From positions 148,832 through 212,831 of the forward strand of contig NZ_JAOVAM010000004.1 of assembly GCF_029850875.1 (NCBI RefSeq): a stretch of 64,000 nt of DNA, read 5' to 3'. Shown here one piece after another: positions 36,367 through 44,578 of the stretch (position 1 is the stretch's first letter; the number at the start of each line of letters is the position of its first letter). The notes under the pieces were generated by a model. That model ran no database searches and was not told where the DNA came from. It worked only from the letters and a program-made list of their open reading frames with translations. The position numbers and the translations under genes were made by a program. Origin of the DNA: Rothia similimucilaginosa (lineage in GTDB: Bacteria > Actinomycetota > Actinomycetes > Actinomycetales > Micrococcaceae).

Positions 36367-36897
36367 TTATGCCTCTTCCGAAGCCTCCTCGGCAGCAGCG
36401 GGAGCTGCGCCTTCCTGCTCCTCCAGCTTGACGCGCAGTGCGTCCACAACCTGTGCGATGCGTGCGATGGTAGCCTTTGCACCACCTGCAACCTTGGACA
36501 GCAGAACCTCGCGGGATTCCAGGTCAGCGTAGCGCTTGACGTCGTCCTCGGTCAGAGCGGCACCTTCGTAGTAACCGTTCTTCACGATCAGCTGGGGGTT
36601 AGCCTTGGCAAAGTCACGCAGGCCCTTAGCAGCATCAATCAGGTCGCCCTTGATGAATGCCAATGCGGAGGGACCCTGGAGGTGGCCTTCGAATACGTCG
36701 ATGCCAGCTTCCTTAGCTGCGATAGCAGCCAGCGTGTTCTTCACCACGGCGTATTCGGTCTCTGCACCGAGTGCGCGGCGCAGCTCCTTGAGCTGTGCAA
36801 CAGTGAGACCGCGGTATTCGGTCAGGATGACTGCGTTCGAAGCTTCGAAGAGTTCCTTCAGCTCGGATACTGCAGCGATCTTTTCCTGAGTCGCCAT
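36367..36897 (-). CDS. rplJ: 50S ribosomal protein L10
   Basis: Base of the ribosomal stalk, binding 23S rRNA and L12 dimers. The 176 residues start MATQEKIAAVSELKELFEAS and contain VILTEYRGLTVAQLKELRR; the long C-terminal helix ends in an alanine- and glutamate-rich tail. ATG 36897 is preceded by GAAGGAAC. A reading from 37035 has no support. A long structured leader upstream, with a terminator-like hairpin, fits L10-L12 feedback control. Confidence 0.97.
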   Translation of the reverse strand: MATQEKIAAVSELKELFEASNAVILTEYRGLTVAQLKELRRALGAETEYAVVKNTLAAIAAKEAGIDVFEGHLQGPSALAFIKGDLIDAAKGLRDFAKANPQLIVKNGYYEGAALTEDDVKRYADLESREVLLSKVAGGAKATIARIAQVVDALRVKLEEQEGAAPAAAEEASEEA

Positions 36898-37151
36898 GGT
36901 AGTTCCTTCTTCCGATTCTTGTAAGGTCGCCGGTAGAGCCTCGAAGCATTTATTGCAAGCAATAAAAAATGCCCCGACGCGTAGGCGTACGAGGCGCGGT
37001 AGACGGCACCCTAAATGAGGGCAACGGCTATTCACTTCGAGTTACCTACGCGGGCGGCGATTTCTAGTGAAATCTGCTCTTATCAGAACCCTGTTCTTTG
37101 CCTCCACCGAGGTGGCGATAAAGGACATAGTTCTAGACCGGCGGTCTTTGG
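36898..37151 (-). promoter_or_regulatory. Candidate L10 leader of rplJL
   Basis: This leader contains on the minus strand CCAAAGACCGCCGGTC (37136-37151), which resembles the conserved part of bacterial L10 leaders as I recall it. A small CCACC/GGTGG hairpin (37112-37123) follows. At about 36968-36994 there is a GC-rich hairpin followed by ATTTTTT, an intrinsic terminator in front of rplJ. This would allow attenuation by L10-L12. Between this leader and the ABC ATPase gene I see only the weak hairpin at 37204-37250. Confidence 0.45.
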
Positions 37152-37203
37152 TTTACTCATCATCTCAGGTCAAAGCCTGAATCGCAAGTTAAAAACGTGA
37201 TTA

Positions 37204-37250
37204 AGCGGGGTTAATCACTTAAATCTCTTCTGTAAGCTGGTTAACCCGCT
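37204..37250 (-). terminator. Possible terminator after the ABC ATPase gene
   Basis: AGCGGG and CCCGCT arms plus TTAA/TTAA, with one bulge and a 26-nt loop, 36 bp past the stop. The T run comes 9 nt after the stem, so it is weak. Confidence 0.35.
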
Positions 37251-37285
37251 CTTTCTCCTCAGCTAAAAGCCAGCAAAGATGCATT

Positions 37286-38413
37286 CTAGAGGTAAAAACG
37301 CTTTCCTTCCGAGAACAAGAAGCAACGCTCAGCAGCCACACCCAGGTGCACTTGCTCCCCAACACTTAGGGAGGAGCCGCCCTGCGCATCTGGGATAAAG
37401 AACTCAAGCTCCTGACCGGCACGCACTCGTGTATACATTCGGGCACTCAGCTCAGAATCCGCCGAAGCCCGCCGAGATTCCAGAGGTAGGGAAACCGTCT
37501 CCAGCAGACGCGCACAGTACAGCATTCCACCCACCAGATGACGGCTGCCAAGCACCTGCACCGGCAGGGCATGAGCAGCATCTGCCGCCACAGGGTACAA
37601 AGCGGTTGCACGAATCGCAAGCTCACACCCGATAGGAAGAGACTCCGAATCCTCAAGAGCCAAAAGGTTCAGGGCCGGCGCCGCCATAAGCTTCGCCACC
37701 TGCAGAGTATGCGGATGCGCCAGCAGCCGCTCCGGAGTATCCACCTGCACCAGGTAGCCGGCGTCCATAACCGCCACCCGCTGTCCCAGCATGAGCGCCT
37801 CATTCTGATCATGGGTCACGTACAGACCCGTAAAACCGTAGCGCTGATGCAGACGCACAATATCCGCGCGGATACTCGCGCTCATCTGTTCATCTACACT
37901 CGCCAGCGGCTCATCAAAAAGAACTACCGGAGCACGACGAATCAAAGCACGCGCAATACCCACACGCTGAACCTGACCACCCGACAACTGAGAAGGCTTA
38001 CGAGACTCCAACCCCTCAAGCTTCAACGCCTCCAGCAGCTCACGGTAGTAGTCCATATCAACCCCACCTGAAAACGCACCCAGCCGGGTCGGGAAGAGAA
38101 TATTGTCCTTAACGCTCAAGTGCGGGTACAGAATAGGGCGCTGAAAAACCACACCCACCGAGCCGCGCTCCAGAGGCTGACCAGCATAGGTCACCCGACC
38201 CGCGCTCGGATCCTCCAAACCGGCAATAATGCGCAGCAGAGTGGACTTACCCGTACCCGAAGAACCAACCAGAGAAATCAGCTCACCGGGATGCACATCC
38301 AGGTCGATCTCATTCAGAACCGCCGTATCGGGGCCAAAGGTCTTAGCGACGCCTCGAATACGCAGGCCTTCAAAAGGCTCCGCCACGGCAGATGAGTAGG
38401 ATGCAGAAGTCAT
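37286..38413 (-). CDS. ABC transporter ATP-binding protein, MalK/UgpC-like
   Basis: Energising subunit of an importer, 375 residues. The ATPase domain is intact: Walker A at about 50-58 (GSSGTGKST), Q-loop FQRPILYP, signature LSGGQVQR at about 143-150, Walker B VVLFDEP at about 163-169, and VTHD with the switch His near 199. A C-terminal regulatory TOBE-like domain follows; PALNLL at the junction resembles sugar-type (CUT1) ATPases. No permease or binding protein gene adjoins. It could serve several sugar permeases, or possibly ModAB, which lacks an ATPase here; that is conjecture. The start at ATG 38413 has only a close GGGGG site. Confidence 0.85.
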   Translation of the reverse strand: MTSASYSSAVAEPFEGLRIRGVAKTFGPDTAVLNEIDLDVHPGELISLVGSSGTGKSTLLRIIAGLEDPSAGRVTYAGQPLERGSVGVVFQRPILYPHLSVKDNILFPTRLGAFSGGVDMDYYRELLEALKLEGLESRKPSQLSGGQVQRVGIARALIRRAPVVLFDEPLASVDEQMSASIRADIVRLHQRYGFTGLYVTHDQNEALMLGQRVAVMDAGYLVQVDTPERLLAHPHTLQVAKLMAAPALNLLALEDSESLPIGCELAIRATALYPVAADAAHALPVQVLGSRHLVGGMLYCARLLETVSLPLESRRASADSELSARMYTRVRAGQELEFFIPDAQGGSSLSVGEQVHLGVAAERCFLFSEGKRFYL

Positions 38414-38471
38414 TCCCCCATTATCGCCGAAACTCGCACCCGGTACGGGCGCAGAAGATAAGCGCCGTCAT

Positions 38472-38495
38472 AAAAAGGTGCGTGAACCTCACACC
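38472..38495 (-). terminator. Possible terminator after tehA-like gene
   Basis: A short stem (GGTG/CACC and TGA/TCA with a 2-nt bulge) is followed by TTTTTA on the minus strand, 20 bp past the stop. Confidence 0.45.
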
Positions 38496-38514
38496 GGAGT
38501 CTCATGCGAGCACC

Positions 38515-39504
38515 CTAGCTCGGGCGCACCAGCAGACGACCCTGCGACGTCACATACGCCACACCGCCCCACAGGAAGACCAAGAAACCGGTACCAATCA
38601 CCATCAGCACAATACCCAGCGGGTTCACCACGTTCGCGGCGCTTAAATGCACGCCGGTAGAAACCATTGCACCCATACCGAAGGAGAAACCCCACAGGCT
38701 CATGGAGAAGCCGCCCTCCATAATCCAGGGCAGCAGGCGCATCAGGAAAATCAGCTGCAAAATGCCGTAACCGGTCATGATGAGGAAGAACCAGTCCACC
38801 ATGCCACCATTAGCCGCAAGATACGCGTTACCTCCTACAAACGGCGGAGCCAACTGCACACCCATCAGACCGCGCTCACCAACATTCATCGGAGCCAGGT
38901 TACGCAGACGATTCAAGATCGCAGACTCAACGCTGAACCACGAGATCAGGCCCGCGCCGAAGAAAAACATCGCCGCGTCCTTCCAACCCATCATGCCCAT
39001 CGCGGTTGCCGTCGCAAAGTTCGTCGCAACTGTCGGCAGGTAGAGTACCGGAGTGGTCGCCTCCGCCACATGGGTACCGCGCCACATACCCGCTATACGG
39101 TGGGAGGCAAAGTACAGCTGCCCCAGAGCACCAAGAATCGCCAGAGCATAACCCAGGTAGGACAGGTACGGGAAGACCGTTGCGCCCATCTGCGCGGTCG
39201 TCGCCGGAATCAGCGAAAAGAAGCAGCACCGGACCGGATGCGCCCACTGCTCCCGCAACCACTGGCGGAAATTCAACAGCGCAACAACCATGGCGGCAAT
39301 CAGAATCAGCCACACCACAGCGGTGAAGGCAAGAATCGCCTCACCCACCCAGGCGGGAGTCATACCCGCGGAGGCGGCAGCACGCCATGCCGCACCCAGG
39401 GCGCCGGTACCCAGTGCCATCGCAAAGTAGTTGACCGGAATCGGGAAGGGACGAGCGGTAGCCTGCGCCGAGGGAGTAGAAGAAGCCGGTAAAGGCTGAG
39501 TCAT
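38515..39504 (-). CDS. TehA/SLAC1-family (TDT) membrane transporter
   Basis: Integral membrane protein of 329 residues with about ten hydrophobic spans. It matches the tellurite-resistance/dicarboxylate transporter family: FPIPVNYFAMALGTGALGAA at the start of helix 1, LPTVATNFATATAMG in the middle, and GVHLSAANVVNPLG late. Members are anion channels or exporters; the substrate here cannot be read from sequence. It lies between rplA and the ABC ATPase gene on the same strand and interrupts the usual rplKA-rplJL order. A tehA label is common for the family, but tellurite resistance is not implied. Confidence 0.82.
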   Translation of the reverse strand: MTQPLPASSTPSAQATARPFPIPVNYFAMALGTGALGAAWRAAASAGMTPAWVGEAILAFTAVVWLILIAAMVVALLNFRQWLREQWAHPVRCCFFSLIPATTAQMGATVFPYLSYLGYALAILGALGQLYFASHRIAGMWRGTHVAEATTPVLYLPTVATNFATATAMGMMGWKDAAMFFFGAGLISWFSVESAILNRLRNLAPMNVGERGLMGVQLAPPFVGGNAYLAANGGMVDWFFLIMTGYGILQLIFLMRLLPWIMEGGFSMSLWGFSFGMGAMVSTGVHLSAANVVNPLGIVLMVIGTGFLVFLWGGVAYVTSQGRLLVRPS

Positions 39505-39650
39505 GAATAAATCCTTGAGGTCTGTTTTAGCCCGCCCATCAGGCGAGCTGAACTAGGCTGATAAGAACGAGGTGAGTGCACTGTTTACTTTAACGGGCTC
39601 GTCGCAGATATATTCCAGAACATACGAGCAGAGCGGCAGAGAGCAGGCAT

Positions 39651-39688
39651 AAAAAATCGCCCCCGACGCCTAAACGTCGAGGGCGACT
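39651..39688 (-). terminator. Intrinsic terminator after rplA
   Basis: Twelve-bp stem (TCGCCC, a T-G pair, CGACG) with a short loop, followed on the minus strand by TTTTTT. It ends rplKA 33 bp past the rplA stop. Confidence 0.9.
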
Positions 39689-39721
39689 ACTAGCTCATGC
39701 TAGAAGCTGCAGGTACATATC

Positions 39722-40417
39722 TTATGCAGCAACGGCAGCCGGATCAACCGGGATGCCGGGGCCGAAGGTGGTAGCAACGGTTGCCTTGGAGATGTAACGA
39801 CCCTTAGCCGAAGAGGGCTTCAGGCGGTTAACCTCTTCCAGAGCTGCCTGGAAGTTCTCCTCCAGCTGCTCAGCGGTGAAGGAAGCCTTACCGATAATGA
39901 AGTGCAGGTTGGAGTTACGGTCAACGCGGAAGTCAATCTTACCGCCCTTGATGTCTGCAACAGCCTTTGCAACATCCATGGTCACGGTACCGGTCTTGGG
40001 GTTCGGCATCAGGTTACGGGGACCCAGGATCTTACCCAGGCGGCCGACCTTACCCATCATGTCCGGGGTTGCAACCGCTGCGTCGAAGTCGGTCCAGCCG
40101 CCAGCGATCTTTGCAATCAGCTCGTCGGAACCAACGAAGTCAGCGCCAGCTGCCTCAGCCTCAGCAGCCTTGGGGCCTGCTGCGATAACGACCACACGAG
40201 CGGTCTTACCGGTGCCGTTGGGCAGGTTCACGGTGCCGCGAACCATCTGATCTGCCTTACGGGGGTCAACGGACAGACGCATTGCAACCTCAACGGTTGC
40301 GTCGGTCTTGGTGGAAGAGGTTTCCTTCGCCAGGGCGACTGCCTCAGCGGGGGTGTAGAGCTTACCCTCTTCAATCTTGGCTACAGCTGCCTGGTACGCC
40401 TTGCTGCGCTTTGCCAT
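39722..40417 (-). CDS. rplA: 50S ribosomal protein L1
   Basis: L1 stalk protein that helps release deacylated tRNA, and by family knowledge represses its own operon by binding the leader mRNA. It has 231 residues. It starts [20 protein letters not shown] and contains the L1 signature region [20 protein letters not shown]; the C-terminus is short ([13 protein letters not shown]). The ATG at 40417 follows AAGGAGAAAAG. It lies 137 bp downstream of rplK with three small hairpins in the gap. Confidence 0.98.
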   Translation of the reverse strand: MAKRSKAYQAAVAKIEEGKLYTPAEAVALAKETSSTKTDATVEVAMRLSVDPRKADQMVRGTVNLPNGTGKTARVVVIAAGPKAAEAEAAGADFVGSDELIAKIAGGWTDFDAAVATPDMMGKVGRLGKILGPRNLMPNPKTGTVTMDVAKAVADIKGGKIDFRVDRNSNLHFIIGKASFTAEQLEENFQAALEEVNRLKPSSAKGRYISKATVATTFGPGIPVDPAAVAA

Positions 40418-40554
40418 CTGCTTTTCTCCTTATGCAGTTGTGGTCTCGTGAGCCGCGCTCGGCTCTGCCACATCCCGTCCATACGACGGGCATTTACAAG
40501 TTCTGTGTAGAAAAATCTACGGTGCCGATTACTCGGCTATTCGGCGAACCGAAA

Positions 40555-40983
40555 TTACTCGACGGTGATACCCATGGAACGAGCGGTACCTGCGATGATC
40601 TTGGAAGCAGCATCCAGGTCGTTTGCGTTCAGGTCGGGCATCTTGGTCTCAGCGATCTCGCGCACCTGAGCTTCGGTCAGCGAACCAACCTTGGTGGTGT
40701 GAGGAACAGCGGAGCCCTTAGCAACGCCAGCAGCCTTCTTGATCAGCTGGGAAGCCGGAGGAGTCTTGGTGATGAAGGTAAAGGAGCGATCCTCGTAGAC
40801 GGTAATCTCAACGGGGATGATGTTACCGCGCTGTGACTCAGTTGCAGCGTTGTATGCCTTGCAGAACTCCATGATGTTTACACCGTGCGAGCCCAGTGCG
40901 GGGCCGACGGGGGGAGCCGGGTTAGCGGCGCCTGCCTGGATCTGCAGCTTGATGAGGCCAGTGACCTTCTTCTTGGGAGCCAA
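40555..40983 (-). CDS. rplK: 50S ribosomal protein L11
   Basis: Ribosomal protein at the GTPase-associated centre. It has 142 residues: the N-terminal domain starts [20 protein letters not shown] with [22 protein letters not shown], and the rRNA-binding C-terminal domain contains [20 protein letters not shown] and ends ARSMGITVE. The start codon is TTG at 40983, with AAGGAC 6 nt upstream; no ATG or GTG is available. rpoB in this window also starts with TTG. A 267-bp leader separates it from the nusG terminator. Confidence 0.98.
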   Translation of the reverse strand: MAPKKKVTGLIKLQIQAGAANPAPPVGPALGSHGVNIMEFCKAYNAATESQRGNIIPVEITVYEDRSFTFITKTPPASQLIKKAAGVAKGSAVPHTTKVGSLTEAQVREIAETKMPDLNANDLDAASKIIAGTARSMGITVE

Positions 40984-41039
40984 TGTAGGGTCCTTTTCTT
41001 AGCTGGGAACCGACGCACAGGAGCGTACGCCGGCAAGAC

Positions 41040-41060
41040 GGTGACCGTGGCGCGGTCACC
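41040..41060 (-). promoter_or_regulatory. Hairpin in the rplK leader
   Basis: GGTGACC (41040-41046) and GGTCACC (41054-41060) form a perfect 7-bp stem 57 bp upstream of rplK. The position fits an L1 feedback site, but the consensus match was not tested. Confidence 0.35.
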
Positions 41061-41198
41061 CGTGCATCCACATGAAAGCGTGACATGCGCATACACAAAC
41101 CAACATTCTAGCGTTAATCAACGACTTAATCCAGCGCCAGCTGGTAGAAAGACTAAACCCCGTCTGCACAGCTAATACCGCCTATGAAGCCGACACAA

Positions 41199-41235
41199 AA
41201 TATGAGCCCCGCACCAACAGTGCGAGGCTCATATT
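41199..41235 (-). terminator. Intrinsic terminator after nusG
   Basis: About 15 paired bases with one mismatch (AATATGAGCC and CGCAC arms) end 16 bp past the nusG stop, followed by ATATTTTG on the minus strand. rplK must therefore start from its own promoter. Confidence 0.8.
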
Positions 41236-41250
41236 CACACGCTAGAAGCG

Positions 41251-41997
41251 TTAAATCTTTTCGATCTCGGTGAAGCTCAAGGTCACCGGGGTGTCGCGAC
41301 CGAAGACGGAAATCATCACGACAATCTGCTGGGACTCGCCCTTAATCTCCGAAACGGTAGCGTCCATACCCTCGAAAGCACCGGACTTCACGCGGACGTT
41401 CTCGCCCACAGTGTAGTCAGACTCGATAACGGGCTTGGAAACGGGAAGGCCCTGACTCTGCTGCTGCTCTTCGAAGACCGGCAGGAGCATGTCGAAAACT
41501 TCGTCCATGCGCAGCGGGACCGGGTTGTATGCATCCTGACCCACGAAGCCAGTGACACCGGGGGTGTGGCGGACAACGCCCCAGGAGTGGTCCGTCAGTT
41601 CCATACGCACCAGAACGTAACCGGGAACGCGTACTCGGCGGATGGTCTTCTTCACGGTGTTCTTGAACTCAACCACGGTCTCCATGGGAACCTGAACCTC
41701 GAAGATCTCATCTTCAGCCTCCAGGTTCTGGATACGGGTCTCGATACCGGTCTTCACCTTGTTCTCGTAACCGGAGTAGGTGTGCACCACATACCAGTCG
41801 CCCATCTGACGGCGCAGCTTAGACTTAAATTCTTCCAGAGCGTCGACTTCCTCAGCCGCCTCAGTAGCTGCTTCAGCTACCTCGACAGCCTCGGTAGCTT
41901 CCTCAGCCTGCTGCTCAATAGTCTCAGACTCCTCAGTAGCCTCAGCAGCGGCTACCTCGACCTCTTCAATCTCGGATACCAGTTCCTGCTCGGACAC
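41251..41997 (-). CDS. nusG: Transcription termination/antitermination factor NusG
   Basis: Couples RNA polymerase to Rho and the ribosome. It has 248 residues, longer than enterobacterial NusG because of an acidic Glu/Ala-rich extension (residues 2-62), common in actinobacteria. The NGN domain follows (GDWYVVHTYSGYENKVKTGI ... RVRVPGYVLVRMELTD). A C-terminal KOW domain (GENVRVKSGAFEGMDATVSE) comes after a 20-residue linker. The start is GTG 41997 after TAGGAGCGAC. It lies 104 bp downstream of secE. Confidence 0.97.
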   Translation of the reverse strand: MSEQELVSEIEEVEVAAAEATEESETIEQQAEEATEAVEVAEAATEAAEEVDALEEFKSKLRRQMGDWYVVHTYSGYENKVKTGIETRIQNLEAEDEIFEVQVPMETVVEFKNTVKKTIRRVRVPGYVLVRMELTDHSWGVVRHTPGVTGFVGQDAYNPVPLRMDEVFDMLLPVFEEQQQSQGLPVSKPVIESDYTVGENVRVKSGAFEGMDATVSEIKGESQQIVVMISVFGRDTPVTLSFTEIEKI

Positions 41998-42101
41998 GTC
42001 GCTCCTACTTTCTATCGTTAATCATCTAGAGGGGACTCCCACTCGCCAATGGACTGAGGGAAATCACTGATGGGGCACCCCAGATAAGGATGCAACCGGT
42101 A

Positions 42102-42380
42102 CTAGTTACGCTGAATCGTTCCGTTACCAAAAATCCAGAATGCTCCCTGGCCGAAAAGATAATCCAGACCAGAAATGAGCAAGAGCATCACCACGACGAA
42201 GAACAGAACAGCAAAGAAGTAGCCAACCAGTTCGCGTCCGGTAGGAGTAGTAACCTTCTTCAACTCCGCAATAACTTCACGGAGGAATGCAAAAATACGG
42301 CCGAAGAAACCAAGCTTCTTATCGCTCTTCAACGATGCGCCGGACTTAACAGCCTTCTCGGCGGTAGCAGACGATGCCAT
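42102..42380 (-). CDS. secE: Preprotein translocase subunit SecE
   Basis: Small essential subunit of the SecYEG protein channel. The 92 residues carry a lysine-rich cytoplasmic N-terminus, the conserved amphipathic FLREVIAELKKVTTPTGREL, and one membrane helix (about 52-75, YFFAVLFFVVVMLLLISGLD). The ATG at 42380 follows AAAGGGGCAG. The position next to nusG and tRNA-Trp is the conserved bacterial arrangement. A strong terminator lies only about 24 bp upstream of the start. Confidence 0.96.
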   Translation of the reverse strand: MASSATAEKAVKSGASLKSDKKLGFFGRIFAFLREVIAELKKVTTPTGRELVGYFFAVLFFVVVMLLLISGLDYLFGQGAFWIFGNGTIQRN

Positions 42381-42403
42381 TTCTTCTGCCCCTTTCTGAG
42401 TCT

Positions 42404-42433
42404 AAAAAAGTACGCCCGGGGAACGGGCGTACG
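42404..42433 (-). terminator. Intrinsic terminator between tRNA-Trp and secE
   Basis: Nine-bp perfect stem (GTACGCCCG, 42410-42418, with 42424-42432) followed on the minus strand by TTTTTTAG. It ends the tRNA-Trp transcript just before secE. Confidence 0.85.
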
Positions 42434-42457
42434 AAGATGTTATTGAGGCAATAAAAG

Positions 42458-42530
42458 CAGGGCGGACAGGACTCGAACCTGCAACCTGCGGTTTTGGAGA
42501 CCGCTGCTCTACCAATTGAGCCACCACCCT
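42458..42530 (-). tRNA. tRNA-Trp (anticodon CCA)
   Basis: The 73-nt sequence folds as a cloverleaf: acceptor AGGGTGG with CCGCCCT (one U-G pair), D arm GCTC...GAGC, anticodon loop CTCCAAA giving CCA, T arm with GGTTCGAGTCC. The discriminator base is G and no CCA tail is encoded. Confidence 0.97.
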
Positions 42531-42882
42531 TCGAAGCGTTAACTTCAGGTGTGAGAGTTGCTTCTCACTTGCTGCTCCTCCATTGCCTCCTAGGCCACGG
42601 CTTTAGAGGGGCAAACAATTACACCCTTGCGGGTGCAGAACTAACTGTAAACCATCTTTCGGGGCCGATGCAACTTTAGAGTGTAATATTTTTCGAAAAA
42701 CCTCTTGAGATACATTCACGAAGGGTTCCGCATCACCACTGGTGACCCTTATCCTATTACAAGGAACGCCGCCCACACCCGCGCCTATCACGCGCAGATT
42801 GGTCCTACACGCGCATTCCCATCACCTATTTCCTTGTCGACTTCACGCCGGCAGCGCACACGAAGAAAGAGAAGAGAGCCCT
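42531..42882. other. Gap between tRNA-Trp and the aminotransferase gene
   Basis: A 352-bp divergent region with no gene I can support. On the minus strand TTGCAT (42668-42673), an 18-bp spacer and TACAGT (42644-42649) could be the tRNA-Trp promoter. The aminotransferase promoter must lie in the right half. Nothing else stands out. Confidence 0.45.
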
Positions 42883-44085
42883 ATGGCGCGTATTTCAAGC
42901 CGCATCGGTGCCATCGCACCCTCCGCCACCCTTGCCGTCGATGCAAAGGCAAAAGCACTCAAGGCTCAGGGACGCCCCGTCATTGGTTTCGGTGCAGGCG
43001 AACCGGACTTCCCCACCCCCGCGCACATTGTGGATGCCGCATGCGAAGCGCTCAACGACCCTAAGAACTTCCGCTACTCCCCCGCATCCGGTCTTCCCGA
43101 ACTGAAGAAGGCAATTGCCGAAAAGACCCTGCGCGACTCCGGTGTGGAGATTGACCCCTCCCAGGTCGTCATCACCAACGGCGGCAAGCAGGCCGTCTAC
43201 CAGGCATTCGCAACCGTCATCGACGAAGGTGACGACGTCCTACTGCCCGCGCCCTACTGGACCACCTACCCCGAATGCATCCGCCTGGCAGGCGGTAACC
43301 CCATCGAGGTATTCGCCGGTAGCGACCAGCACTATAAGGTCACCGTCGAACAGCTCGAAGCCGCCTACACCCCCGTCACCAAAGCACTCATCTTCGTCTC
43401 CCCCTCCAACCCGACCGGCGCCGTCTACACCGAAGAGGAAACCCGCGCCATCGGCGAATGGGCACTGTCCAAGGGGATTTTCGTGCTGACCGATGAGATT
43501 TACGAGCATCTTACCTATGACGGTGTTGAGGCAGTCTCCATCCTGAAGGCAGTACCCGAGCTCGCTAACCTGTGCGTCATTCTCAACGGCGTGGCAAAGA
43601 CCTACGCCATGACCGGTTGGCGTGTGGGCTGGATGATTGGCCCGCGCGACGTCATCGCTGCAGCCTCCAACCTGCAGTCCCACATGACCTCCAACGTCAA
43701 CAACATCGCCCAGCGCGCAGCCCTTGCCGCGCTGACCGGCCCGCAGGACGACGTAGAAATTATGCACGCCGCCTTCGACCGCCGCCGCCGCACCATCGTA
43801 GATGGCCTGAACGCTATTGAAGGCGTGCACTGCCCCGTACCCACCGGCGCGTTCTACGCCTACCCGGATGTACGCGAACTGCTCGGCAAGGAAATTGAAG
43901 GCGTACGCCCGCAGACCACCGCAGAACTGGCTGAGCTCATCCTCGAAAAGGCTGAGGTCGCTGTGGTTCCCGGTGAGGCATTCGGCCCCAGCGGCTACCT
44001 GCGCCTCTCCTACGCGCTGAGCGACGAGGACCTGACGGAGGGTCTGGACCGCCTGCAGAAGTTCCTCGGTCAGGCACGCGACTAG
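42883..44085 (+). CDS. PLP-dependent aminotransferase, aspartate type
   Basis: Class I aminotransferase, probably aspartate:2-oxoglutarate transaminase, 400 residues. It contains the N-terminal [16 protein letters not shown], the [14 protein letters not shown] cofactor loop, [16 protein letters not shown], the PLP-lysine region [17 protein letters not shown], and a C-terminal Arg in [14 protein letters not shown] that binds the substrate carboxylate. ATG 42883 follows AGAAGAGAG; the upstream 47 codons to 42742 are not conserved. Location upstream of pfkA is not informative for substrate. The family also includes alanine- and LL-DAP-type enzymes, so specificity is inferred. Confidence 0.85.
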   Translation: MARISSRIGAIAPSATLAVDAKAKALKAQGRPVIGFGAGEPDFPTPAHIVDAACEALNDPKNFRYSPASGLPELKKAIAEKTLRDSGVEIDPSQVVITNGGKQAVYQAFATVIDEGDDVLLPAPYWTTYPECIRLAGGNPIEVFAGSDQHYKVTVEQLEAAYTPVTKALIFVSPSNPTGAVYTEEETRAIGEWALSKGIFVLTDEIYEHLTYDGVEAVSILKAVPELANLCVILNGVAKTYAMTGWRVGWMIGPRDVIAAASNLQSHMTSNVNNIAQRAALAALTGPQDDVEIMHAAFDRRRRTIVDGLNAIEGVHCPVPTGAFYAYPDVRELLGKEIEGVRPQTTAELAELILEKAEVAVVPGEAFGPSGYLRLSYALSDEDLTEGLDRLQKFLGQARD

Positions 44086-44186
44086 TTCCGTCCCCCTCTG
44101 ACCACGCCCGCTGAACCGTACAACTCACCTCGGTAGGGACTGCAGTTCAGTGGGGACAGCGGTTCAGGTGTGGGATGAACCGGTAC

Positions 44187-44221
44187 AAAACGATCAATCA
44201 CAGGGCTATTGACCGTTTTTT
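44187..44221 (+). terminator. Intrinsic terminator (first of two)
   Basis: Twelve-bp stem with one mismatch (AAAACGATCAAT, 44187-44198, with 44208-44219) followed by a T run. Confidence 0.75.
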
Positions 44222-44270
44222 GTCCTAAAAACCGAGAACCCCACAAAGATTTAAAAATATTTTTAAAACT

Positions 44271-44322
44271 GCGGAGGCCTCCTACATCTTTTCAGGTGTG
44301 TGGAGGCCTCCGCTGCTTTTTT
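44271..44322 (+). terminator. Intrinsic terminator (second of two)
   Basis: Twelve-bp perfect stem (44271-44282 with 44302-44313), 19-nt loop, then TGCTTTTTT. Each arm also contains the self-complementary GGAGGCCTCC. Confidence 0.85.
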
Positions 44323-44372
44323 GGTGCCATACGTGGGAAGAGGCGGCTATTTGTATATCAAACCCAAACATA

Positions 44373-44389
44373 CAGGTATAAAATACCTG
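44373..44389 (+). promoter_or_regulatory. 17-bp palindrome upstream of pfkA
   Basis: CAGGTAT-AAA-ATACCTG is a perfect 7-bp inverted repeat with a 3-bp centre, 190 bp upstream of pfkA in an AT-rich stretch. It looks like an operator; the regulator is unknown. Confidence 0.4.
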
Positions 44390-44578
44390 AACTTTTATAC
44401 AGAAATCCTGGCGTTCCCACGCCTCTCCACCACTACCCACACAACCCAAACACCGCTAAAATAGAGACTAAGAGAACGACCTCCCGACCAGTACGCATTC
44501 CGGTACCAGATTCGCGGAGGTCATAGTTATATACGCGCGCACAACACCCCAAGGCGCAAACATCCACAAGGAGCCAAT

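Larger units (their letters stand above)
44086..44578. other. Gap between the aminotransferase gene and pfkA
   Basis: A 493-bp region without a supported gene. It contains a CTGAACCG/CGGTTCAG inverted repeat (44111-44118, 44160-44167), two terminators, a 17-bp palindrome and the AT-rich pfkA promoter side. Confidence 0.6.

Noticed and set aside
38515..39504. Tellurite resistance determinant
   Set aside because: The TehA family name is historical; the sequence supports only a TDT/SLAC1-type transporter.
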